Shown piece after piece: positions 1 to 7,603 of a DNA stretch of 64,000 nucleotides (within the stretch, counting starts at the first letter, position 1; each line of letters opens with the position of its first letter). Below the pieces are notes generated by a model. It made no database searches, was not told the origin of the DNA, and was given only the letters and a program-made list of their open reading frames with translations. The position numbers and the translations under genes are program-made. Source of the stretch: JABDBE01 sp963832245 (GTDB lineage Bacteria > Acidobacteriota > Terriglobia > Terriglobales > Acidobacteriaceae); NCBI GenBank assembly GCA_963832245.1, contig CAWHTG010000002.1, forward strand, positions 806,001-870,000, in the 5' to 3' direction.

Positions 1-1164
1 GTGGTGTTTTGGAACGTGCGCGAATCAGTACGGAAGGGATATTCGGACTTTACTATCTACTACTCCGCTGGGACGATTGTGCGACAAGGCCTGGGGCGCC
101 AACTCTATGACAACCTTATTCAATTCAGGGTGCAACAAGAGTTCGCCCCCGAAGTGGCCATTCGCCTTGATGCACTGCCTTACAACCATCCGCCGTTTGA
201 GGCAGTATTCTTCGCTCCCTTCACCTATCTTTCTTATCCCTCTGCCTTTGCGTTATGGATGCTGGCAAATCTAGTCATGCTGATTAGCTTGCCATTCATG
301 CTGAGGCAGAAACTGCATCATCTTCGCAGGTATCCAGTGGCGTTCTGGCTCTTGGCCAGCCTGAGTTTCTTTCCGATTTTTTTTGCTCTGCTTCAGGGGC
401 AGGACGCCATATTGCTCTTGTTTTTCTATACCCTGGCCTTCATTTGTTTGCAAGAAAACCGCGACGTCTTCGCCGGGGGCTGGCTCGCGCTTGGGCTGTT
501 CAAGTTTCACCTTGTTTTGCCGTTCATCATCCTCTTGCTGGTCCAGGGAAGGAAGAAGGTCTTGTATGGATTCTTTCCGATTGCGGCGGTATTGGCGTTG
601 ATCTCCGCTGTTATTGTGGGTACGGGGGGAATGCTGCATTACCCGCATTACGTGTTGCGTCTGGAGGAAACAATGGCGAAGGGGGCGATCATGCCGTCGG
701 ACATGCCGAACCTACGCGGCGTTCTGTATTTGCTTCTGCATGGTCACTCTTACGTTGGAGCAGTTGCGCTGGTGTTGTCCGTTGTTGTGTTTTTCTTTGC
801 GGCTTGGTGGTGCCGTGCCGGAACGAATCGCGTTGATTTAAAGTTCTCGCTGAACGTAGTTGCGACGCTACTTGTCAGCTACCACTGCCTGGGATATGAC
901 CTGAGCATTCTTATGCTGCCCATCTTACTCCTCGCGAATGAATTGCTCGGCGAAGGTACGGTCCGTGGATTGCCGAATCTTCTAACCATTGCAGCGATCG
1001 CGGTCTTGTTCTTCTCGCCGCTCCAATTGGTCCTGCTGATGCGGAGCAACCGGTTGGCACTCATGGGTTGGGTGTTGCTCGTGTGGCTGTTTGGAATTGC
1101 GGGCGAGCTTTCCTCTCGAAGCAAATCAAGAGGGCTCGAAAATGAGATGTCTGGGAATATGTAG
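1..1164 (+). CDS. GT87 (DUF2029) family membrane glycosyltransferase, possibly 5'-partial
   Basis: Polytopic membrane protein of 387 residues with about ten hydrophobic segments. It has the N-terminal pattern of GT87/DUF2029 polyprenol-phosphate-sugar-dependent transferases: an early SDFTIYYSAG loop, then LYD and a NHPPFEA motif before the second membrane helix. These enzymes normally add mannose or a related sugar to lipid or glycan acceptors on the outer face of the cytoplasmic membrane. The reading frame is open from base 1 with a GTG there, so the true start may lie outside the window. It resembles the minus-strand protein at 3917-5167 more than its immediate downstream neighbours. Family assignment rests on motif and topology; sugar and acceptor are unknown. 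Confidence 0.75.
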   Translation: MVFWNVRESVRKGYSDFTIYYSAGTIVRQGLGRQLYDNLIQFRVQQEFAPEVAIRLDALPYNHPPFEAVFFAPFTYLSYPSAFALWMLANLVMLISLPFMLRQKLHHLRRYPVAFWLLASLSFFPIFFALLQGQDAILLLFFYTLAFICLQENRDVFAGGWLALGLFKFHLVLPFIILLLVQGRKKVLYGFFPIAAVLALISAVIVGTGGMLHYPHYVLRLEETMAKGAIMPSDMPNLRGVLYLLLHGHSYVGAVALVLSVVVFFFAAWWCRAGTNRVDLKFSLNVVATLLVSYHCLGYDLSILMLPILLLANELLGEGTVRGLPNLLTIAAIAVLFFSPLQLVLLMRSNRLALMGWVLLVWLFGIAGELSSRSKSRGLENEMSGNM

Positions 1165-1238
1165 TTTTGTCTCTTGCGCGACGCGGGCTCACTGATTGTT
1201 CACTGCCGCCGCGACGATGTGGAACTTGACCTTTATCA

Positions 1239-2615
1239 ATGGCCATGAACATGTCTCGATTCTTTAACCTTGGTCGCTGGAAGCCCACGATAGGGTGGCT
1301 GCCAGACGTTCTTACCTTGCGGGTCCAGCCATGGCTTGGGTTAGCCGCGTCCTTAGTGGCCGCATTTGGTATGTGGCATTGGGTTGAAAATATTTTCATC
1401 CCGACGAATACGGTGCAAGCCTTGGCCAAGGGTGTACCGGTCGGAAACAACTCCGACCTTTATCCAAGATGGTTGGGGGCTCGCGAGGCGCTGTTGCACC
1501 ATCGGGATCCTTACAGTGCAGACGTGACTCGCGAAATCCAAACCGGCTTCTACGGCCGGCCGCTCGATCCATCGAAGCCTTCCGATCCTCCGTTTCAAGA
1601 GAGTTTTGTTTACCCGTTATACGTGGTCTTCTTGATGGCGCCCACGTTGAGATTGCCTTTTCGGACCGCGCAGGAGATATTCAGCTGGCTCTTGCTGTTT
1701 GTGACCGCATGCAGCGTTCCTTTGTGGATGTACGCTATCGGATTCCGTCCACGGGTGCTCGTGACGATCATTGGAATCGTGCTGGTTTTGAGCAGTTATC
1801 CCGCTTTAGAGGAGTTTTATATGCAAAACCTCGCGGCGCTGGCCCTTTTCTTTCTGGCCGCGGGCGCGGCAGCCGCGGCGCGAGATTGGCTGGTGCTCAG
1901 CGGATTTCTCTTTGCGTTCGCGACCATCAAGCCGGACGTTTCCGGGCTGGTCGTTCTCTGGTTCTTGCTCTGGTCAGTGGGTCGATGGAGAGAACGCAAG
2001 GGCTTGATATTCAGCTTCGCCGCGACCCTGGCGGGATTGGTCATCGCCGCAGATGCGGTCTCTCCGCACTGGGTTCCGCGATTCCTGGCGGCTGTCCATG
2101 AATATCCGGCATACGGTGCCGATCCGACGGTTATCCAGTTATTTCTGCCGTCATTTTTGGCGAAGTTGACGATCTTTGCGCTGGTATGCGCTCTCTTCGC
2201 AGTGTGCTGGTATTGCCGGAAGGCGGCGCCGGGCTCGGAGGATTTCGCGTGGGCTCTGGCCTGGGTCAGCGCGGTGACGATTGCCATCCTGCCGAAATTG
2301 GCCGGGTACAATCAGCCCCTGCTCATACCGGCGCTGCTCGTACTACTGCATCTGCGGGAGTCGATTTGGAAGGAGGGTTTTATACCACGTTGCTTCGTCA
2401 GCGTCGCTTTCGGGTGCCAGTTGTGGCAGTGGATAGCGGCGGTCATCCTTTCCTTATGCTCGCTTGTGATACCGGCCAAGCGACTCAGCGCTGCGTCGCT
2501 GGTGCCAGTGTACACGCTGTTTAGTTTGTCCTTATTTACAACCGTCGCAGTGATTGCAGCAAGTTCATCCCGGTGGAGAGCCAGCTACCGTAGTTTGCCT
2601 AAAGTCACTGCATGA
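1239..2615 (+). CDS. GT87-like (DUF2029) membrane protein
   Basis: 458-residue polytopic membrane protein with a short cytoplasmic N-terminus and a first helix at about residues 33-55. The following loop carries GNNSDLYPRWLGARE and HHRDPYS, the sequence that in this family is expected to hold the acidic catalytic residue. It is a paralogue of the next gene, which has the same loop almost unchanged (SDLYPRWLGARE, LLHHRDPYS, TREIQ). It starts 75 bases after the preceding gene on the same strand, so co-transcription is likely. Two ATG codons (1239 and 1245) are possible starts. The acceptor is unknown; a role in exopolysaccharide or glycolipid synthesis is inference. Confidence 0.75.
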   Translation: MAMNMSRFFNLGRWKPTIGWLPDVLTLRVQPWLGLAASLVAAFGMWHWVENIFIPTNTVQALAKGVPVGNNSDLYPRWLGAREALLHHRDPYSADVTREIQTGFYGRPLDPSKPSDPPFQESFVYPLYVVFLMAPTLRLPFRTAQEIFSWLLLFVTACSVPLWMYAIGFRPRVLVTIIGIVLVLSSYPALEEFYMQNLAALALFFLAAGAAAAARDWLVLSGFLFAFATIKPDVSGLVVLWFLLWSVGRWRERKGLIFSFAATLAGLVIAADAVSPHWVPRFLAAVHEYPAYGADPTVIQLFLPSFLAKLTIFALVCALFAVCWYCRKAAPGSEDFAWALAWVSAVTIAILPKLAGYNQPLLIPALLVLLHLRESIWKEGFIPRCFVSVAFGCQLWQWIAAVILSLCSLVIPAKRLSAASLVPVYTLFSLSLFTTVAVIAASSSRWRASYRSLPKVTA

Positions 2616-2667
2616 AAGATTCGCTGTCAGGGTTGTAACCTGGGGCAATTTCGTCTTCGCCATTCCG

Positions 2668-3969
2668 GTGCAGGGAATTTCCAAAGTCGAGTTACCGTTA
2701 AGCCTGCTGTTGGCAGGTTGCATGTGGTTCTACGTGCAGCACATCCTCATCGCACATCAGCTGGCCGATGCTGCATTGCATGGCACGCCGCGCGGAAATC
2801 TTTCCGACCTCTATCCGCGCTGGCTGGGCGCGCGCGAACTGCTGCTGCACCATCGCGACCCTTATAGCCGAGACCTGACCCGTGAGATTCAGATGGGTTA
2901 CTACGGGCGTGTGCTTGATCCGGCGCGGACGGAGGATCCGACGGATAAGCAAGCGTTTGCTTATCCGGTTTATGTCGTGTTCCTGCTTGCACCGACCGTG
3001 ACCTTGCCCTTTGCCGTGGTGCAGGCCGGATTCCGATGGTTCCTCATCTTTCTAATCGTTGCCACCGTTCCGCTTTGGCTGCGCGTCTTACGCTGGCGGC
3101 CTTCAACCGCGACCACGGCAGCGGTTGTCGTACTCACTCTCGGTAGCTTTCCTGTTCTCCAAGGAATCAAGCTGCAACAGTTAAGTCTGTTAGTTGGCGG
3201 CGTGATCGCCGGTTGCGTCGTGTTGCTGGATGGTGGCAGCTTTTTCTTGGCGGGTGTTCTGCTTGCGCTCGCCACCATCAAACCGCAGCTTGTTTTGCTG
3301 GTGGCGGCATGGCTATTGCTGTGGGCAATGAGTGGCTGGTCCCGACGAAGGAAATTCGTTTGGGGATTTTTCGGTACTCTGGCGATTTTGTGCGGCGCAG
3401 GTGAGTATGTGTTGCCCGGATGGCTGGGGCGATTTCGCGAGGCCTTGATCGCGTATCGGCTATATAACGGCGGCGCTGAATCTGTGCTGGATGTGCTCGT
3501 GACTCCGAGTTGGGGACGAGTCCTCGCCGCGCTTGCCTTGCTTGCGCTGTTACTGGTGGGATGGCGCGCGCGCCGAGCGCCGAGCGATTCGCCGGCCTTC
3601 CGGTGGATGCTTGTACTCACCTTGGCGGTCACGGTCGTGGTCGTACCCAAAGCGGCTCCTTACAATCAGGTGTTGCTGTTGCCGGGAATTTTGTTGGCGG
3701 CGCAACAGTGGCAAGTTCTGTGGACAAAGAATCGTTTGACACGCATCATCGCCCTCCTTGCGTGCGTTCTGATTTTCTGGCCGTGGCTGGCGGCGGTGAC
3801 CTTGACTGTCGCTTCGCTATTCCTGCCCAACGAATCCGTGCAAAAGGCTTGGGCGCTACCGGTCTATACGAGTCTCGTGATTCCAATCGCGGTGGTTGCG
3901 GTCCTCAGCTTTTGTCTTAGCGACCTGGCAAGGTTCGAACCGAGAGTCTCCGAATCTCCACGTACGTGA
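2668..3969 (+). CDS. GT87-like (DUF2029) membrane protein, paralogue of the preceding gene
   Basis: About 434 residues and ten or so membrane helices. The conserved loop after helix 1 (GNLSDLYPRWLGARE, LLHHRDPYS) matches the upstream gene, pointing to tandem duplication. I place the start at GTG 2668, just ahead of helix 1. A TTG at 2554 in the same frame would overlap the previous gene by 62 bases and add 38 poorly hydrophobic residues; neither start has a good ribosome binding site. The last 53 bases overlap the end of the convergent gene on the minus strand. Function is assigned only at family level. Confidence 0.72.
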   Translation: MQGISKVELPLSLLLAGCMWFYVQHILIAHQLADAALHGTPRGNLSDLYPRWLGARELLLHHRDPYSRDLTREIQMGYYGRVLDPARTEDPTDKQAFAYPVYVVFLLAPTVTLPFAVVQAGFRWFLIFLIVATVPLWLRVLRWRPSTATTAAVVVLTLGSFPVLQGIKLQQLSLLVGGVIAGCVVLLDGGSFFLAGVLLALATIKPQLVLLVAAWLLLWAMSGWSRRRKFVWGFFGTLAILCGAGEYVLPGWLGRFREALIAYRLYNGGAESVLDVLVTPSWGRVLAALALLALLLVGWRARRAPSDSPAFRWMLVLTLAVTVVVVPKAAPYNQVLLLPGILLAAQQWQVLWTKNRLTRIIALLACVLIFWPWLAAVTLTVASLFLPNESVQKAWALPVYTSLVIPIAVVAVLSFCLSDLARFEPRVSESPRT

Positions 3970-5167
3970 CTCCAAAGAGAACGAGAATGGGGATGCATGC
4001 ATAGGTGTAGACGTGCACTCTTAGCGAGATCACATGAAGCGGTGGCAGCAAGAGTGCCGCGAGAGTTGCAATGAAGACCACGCGCGTTCTGTTTGGAATG
4101 TCGGTACGGGTGAGCAGGTGACGCACGATCAAGGCCATCGGCAGCAGTAAGATGCTCAGGTCATGCGGACTAACGTGATAGCTTGCCAAAATCGCCGCGA
4201 TGAGGACGTTTGCGAAAGCCACACCTGTTCCGTAACTCACGTGCTTTGACGACGCAACCCATTGACTCGCAGCCAGGCCCAGAACGAGAAGGGAACTGAG
4301 CACGGTCAAGCCTAATGCGGTCCGTGCTCTTCCTGGGAAGGCCAATCCGAAGAGCCCGCGCAGGTTCGCCATTTGTTGGTTGCTGACTCCGGCTAAAGGT
4401 AGTTGGCTGAAGTAGGCGAGAAATCGCGGGTAAGAGAACAGGACTCGCCAACCGGAGATCACCACGGAGACCAGCAGCAGAATCGCGGCAACCGATGCGA
4501 AGCCAGCCAGAACTTTCTTCCTTCCGCTTAACAAGAAGAAAATGGCCAGGACAAGAACCAAATGAAATTTGAACAGCCCACAGGCTAGCAAACAACCTGC
4601 TGCGAAATCCTTTTCGCCTTCCAGCGCACCGAAGGCTGATACGAGAAATAACAGCAACAGCAAGGAGTCCTGTCCGTGAAGAAAATCCAGTAGTACTGGA
4701 ACGAATAGAAGCGCAAGTGCCAACAATAAACGCCAACTCCAGTTCTTGAGTACGGACTGCGCCAGCGTCCTCGCCACAGCAATCAGCAACAGCATATTGA
4801 ACAGGCACCACAGCAGATAAGCGCGGGCCGGTGGCAGGAGACAAAACGGCAGATAAATCAATGTCTCGAACGAGGGGTGAATGAAATAGCTCCGCGTTCC
4901 CCCGAAGTATCGCACCTGAAATTCATGCTGGAGACTGGGGTTGTACAGTTCATGTCCGCATCCCTGCGCCACGATCTGCGCTCCGACATAGAAATCGGCA
5001 AAGTCTGTACCCGTTTGCATCTTTGGAAAAAGGTGCGCGAAGTAGAGTGCGAGGGCGGTGAGTGCCAGGAGTACAAGTAGGTTTTTGATCACGCTGTGCC
5101 CTCGGGTAGCAGTACCTGCGGAGGAATCTTTGAGGTGCGTTCGCGTCAGTCTATCCAAGTGCCTCAC
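3917..5167 (-). CDS. GT87 (DUF2029) family membrane glycosyltransferase
   Basis: 416 residues with a hydrophilic N-terminus of about 25 residues, a first helix at about 27-47, and the loop TDFADFYVGAQIVAQG followed by LYN and a HPSFE motif before the next helices. This is the usual GT87/DUF2029 layout and is close to the protein at 1-1164 (DF..YY/FYVGA, G..LY, PF/FE). It is transcribed towards the three other GT87-like genes and overlaps the last of them tail to tail by 53 bases. Substrate unknown. The four-gene set suggests several sugar-transfer steps on one envelope polymer or glycolipid, which is inference. Confidence 0.75.
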   Translation of the reverse strand: MRHLDRLTRTHLKDSSAGTATRGHSVIKNLLVLLALTALALYFAHLFPKMQTGTDFADFYVGAQIVAQGCGHELYNPSLQHEFQVRYFGGTRSYFIHPSFETLIYLPFCLLPPARAYLLWCLFNMLLLIAVARTLAQSVLKNWSWRLLLALALLFVPVLLDFLHGQDSLLLLLFLVSAFGALEGEKDFAAGCLLACGLFKFHLVLVLAIFFLLSGRKKVLAGFASVAAILLLVSVVISGWRVLFSYPRFLAYFSQLPLAGVSNQQMANLRGLFGLAFPGRARTALGLTVLSSLLVLGLAASQWVASSKHVSYGTGVAFANVLIAAILASYHVSPHDLSILLLPMALIVRHLLTRTDIPNRTRVVFIATLAALLLPPLHVISLRVHVYTYACIPILVLFGVTYVEIRRLSVRTLPGR

Positions 5168-5268
5168 CGCGATTCCATGACATTGCTCTACTCATCCCAA
5201 GCCGCTTGCATTCTCCCGCCACAAGGATTAGTCTTTTTCGACATTTTGATCGGATAGCGGAGGACGAA

Positions 5269-5622
5269 GTGTCCTTGAAAATTGACACTCGACAGGCGGA
5301 GGGAGTCACCATTCTGTCGCCGCAGGGCCGCATCGTGTTTGGGGAAGAGGCGGCGGCATTCCGCGAGAATCTCAAGCGCGTGTTGAGCTCGTCGCGGCAG
5401 ATCGTGGTAAACCTTTCTGGAGTGTCCTACATCGACAGCGGAGGCCTTGGAACCTTGGTGGGAGTGTACTCCTCGGCGCGTGCCAGCGGGGCCGATATCA
5501 AATTGACAGGCTTGGGCCAGCGTTTGCGCGATGTCTTGCAAATTACTAAACTGGTGACGGTGTTCGAAGTCTATGACAGCGAGCAGGAGGCAATTGCCTC
5601 GTTTCATCGTGGGGCTGCCTGA
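5269..5622 (+). CDS. STAS-domain anti-sigma factor antagonist
   Basis: A 117-residue single STAS domain. The motif SYIDSGGLGTLVG contains the serine that is phosphorylated and dephosphorylated in SpoIIAA/RsbV-type partner switches. I choose GTG 5269 because a strong GGAGG lies 5 bases upstream (5259-5263); a longer frame from 5206 adds unrelated residues. The next gene on the strand encodes a SpoIIE-type phosphatase with an FHA and a GAF domain, which could reset this serine. No anti-sigma kinase (RsbW/SpoIIAB type) lies beside them, so the kinase partner must be elsewhere. Family call is firm; the partner and the sigma factor affected are not known. Confidence 0.88.
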   Translation: MSLKIDTRQAEGVTILSPQGRIVFGEEAAAFRENLKRVLSSSRQIVVNLSGVSYIDSGGLGTLVGVYSSARASGADIKLTGLGQRLRDVLQITKLVTVFEVYDSEQEAIASFHRGAA

Positions 5623-5720
5623 CACACGCCGGCTGGTGAAAACACCCTCCCTCTGCCTACCGGCACTCGATGCTATCATTGATTATTCCTTAACGACTTT
5701 AAGGACTAGCGCAGCGCTCC

Positions 5721-7388
5721 ATGGCTTTCCAAACCATTGTTGGCCCATCCTCGGGAACCGGTTCGGGAGTATTTCCGACGCTGGTGTTTGTGCAAGGGAA
5801 CGAGCAGCGTGTCATCAATCTTGATCACAGTCCTTTCGGTGTAGGACGAAAGGTCGATAAGGATCTGGTGATCGCCGACCCACGCGTTTCCCGCGACCAT
5901 GCTCTGATCGTTTCTGAAAACGGGGTGTTCAGCGTCGTTGACCAGGGCAGTAAGCATGGCACATTCGTTAACGGGGAACGGGTCGAACGCAAAACTTTGG
6001 AACGCAACGACCGCCTGGAGTTCGGCGTTCGCGAAGTCGCGTATGTAATTTTCAATCCCCAGCATGGAACCACCAACTCTGCCCGGGAGTTCCTCAGCCA
6101 GATCTCCGGGATGCACATCTCGGACGAGACTACAGATCTGGAAAAGTTGGTGCTGTTTCTGGAAGCTGCCCGCAAGCTGAACACCATCGGCGTGCTCGAT
6201 GAGATCCTGATGACCCTGCTGGACGTAACTCTAAAACTTACCCGCGCTGAGCGGGCTTACGTCTACATGAAGAATGATCGCGGCGAACTGCGACTGGCGG
6301 CTGGCCGCAATGCCAAGGGCGAGCCTCTGCTGGACGATAAGACCATCTCCCACTCGATTCTCGAGGACGCGTTGAATTCCAACTCCGAGTTCGTTCTGAC
6401 CGATACCAGCCGCTCCGCTGATCTTACTGGACGCAAGAGCATCGTCGCGTATGACCTTCGCACCGTGATCTGTGTGCCGCTGCGCAAGCCGCAGGTCCAC
6501 GCCACCCGCGATGCGGAGGCGCCCGGAGCCGCGATTTCCGCAGAAGTGATGGGCGCCCTGTACGTGGATTCGCGTTTTGCCTCGCGTGATATCACCGGTG
6601 TGAGCAACGATATTCTGCATGCCATCGCGACCGAAGCGGCCTCGCTCATCGAAAACGCGCGCCTGGTACAAGCCGAGGAGGCCAGCCGCCGGTACCAGCA
6701 AGAACTATCGATTGCGGCATCGATTCAGCAACGCCTGATGGCGGTGACCATTCCCGAGGTTCCCTTTGCCAAGCTGGCCGGAAGAAATCTTTCCTGCAAA
6801 GAAATTGGTGGCGACTTCTTCGACGCGGTTAACACCAACGAAGGTCTGACGATTGTGTTGGCCGACGTCAGCGGCAAGGGAGTCTCGGCCGCGCTGCTTG
6901 CGTCCACGTTGCAAGGAATGATTTATTCGCAGCTTACCGCGGGCATGCCGTTAACCGACATTGTGACTGCCGTCAACCGTTTTTTCACCGACAAGAATAT
7001 TGGGGAGAAGTACGCTACTGTGATCATTGCCCGCGTCCGGGAAAATGGCGACGTGGAGTATGTTAACTGCGGTCACATTCTCCCGCTGGTGGTTTCGAAC
7101 GGCGAAGTTCGGCGGCCCGCGCACGGCAACCTCCCGGTGGGATTGCTGCCCGATGCCAAGTACGAAAGCGATCACTGCCAATTGAAACCGGGTGACCGGC
7201 TGGTGCTGGTCACGGATGGTGTCACCGAAGCGGAAAATGCGCGCGGAGACTTCTTCGAAGATGCGCGTCTGGAACTCGCCGCCAAAACCGGGACGATAGA
7301 AAAAATCTTTACCGCGATCTCCGATTTCTGCGGCGGCACGCCCTTGAGTGACGATTGCACAGTGGTGGAACTGATGTACACGGGTTGA
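5721..7388 (+). CDS. FHA-GAF-SpoIIE (PP2C) serine phosphatase
   Basis: 555 residues in three parts. An FHA domain spans about residues 22-110, with the phosphothreonine-binding signature GR...RVSRDHA (42-61) and GSKHGTFVNGE (77-87). A GAF domain spans about 150-315. A SpoIIE/RsbU-type PP2C phosphatase domain spans about 335-553, with the metal-site signatures IGGDFFD and LADVSGKG and a late DDCT. Such proteins dephosphorylate STAS-domain antagonists in response to ligands and to phosphopeptide binding. The STAS protein ends 98 bases upstream on the same strand, supporting a functional pair. The ATG 5721 has only a distant AAGGA upstream, so translation may be weak. Role in a partner-switch is inferred from family and neighbourhood. 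Confidence 0.9.
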   Translation: MAFQTIVGPSSGTGSGVFPTLVFVQGNEQRVINLDHSPFGVGRKVDKDLVIADPRVSRDHALIVSENGVFSVVDQGSKHGTFVNGERVERKTLERNDRLEFGVREVAYVIFNPQHGTTNSAREFLSQISGMHISDETTDLEKLVLFLEAARKLNTIGVLDEILMTLLDVTLKLTRAERAYVYMKNDRGELRLAAGRNAKGEPLLDDKTISHSILEDALNSNSEFVLTDTSRSADLTGRKSIVAYDLRTVICVPLRKPQVHATRDAEAPGAAISAEVMGALYVDSRFASRDITGVSNDILHAIATEAASLIENARLVQAEEASRRYQQELSIAASIQQRLMAVTIPEVPFAKLAGRNLSCKEIGGDFFDAVNTNEGLTIVLADVSGKGVSAALLASTLQGMIYSQLTAGMPLTDIVTAVNRFFTDKNIGEKYATVIIARVRENGDVEYVNCGHILPLVVSNGEVRRPAHGNLPVGLLPDAKYESDHCQLKPGDRLVLVTDGVTEAENARGDFFEDARLELAAKTGTIEKIFTAISDFCGGTPLSDDCTVVELMYTG

Positions 7389-7546
7389 GGGTGTTCACAA
7401 ATGGTCATGTGCAGGGGGCCACTGCGATCACCGTTGATTTGAGGCTTTGAGAAAACCTGCCGTATTCCCGATTTGAATTTCCATTCAGCGTGATGTGCCA
7501 GTCATCACATAAAACCTACGCCCGGAACCCGAAGATACGTATCAGA

Positions 7547-7564
7547 GCATGCCTTCAGGCATGC
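7547..7564. repeat. Short perfect hairpin between convergent genes
   Basis: GCATGCCT and its complement separated by TC form an 8-bp stem in the space between the phosphatase and the GH15 gene. No U-run follows on either strand, so it is not a clear intrinsic terminator. Its role is unknown. Confidence 0.4.
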
Positions 7565-7603
7565 CGGACGAACGCGAAAAGGAGACCGCTTCAGCCGCTG
7601 TTT

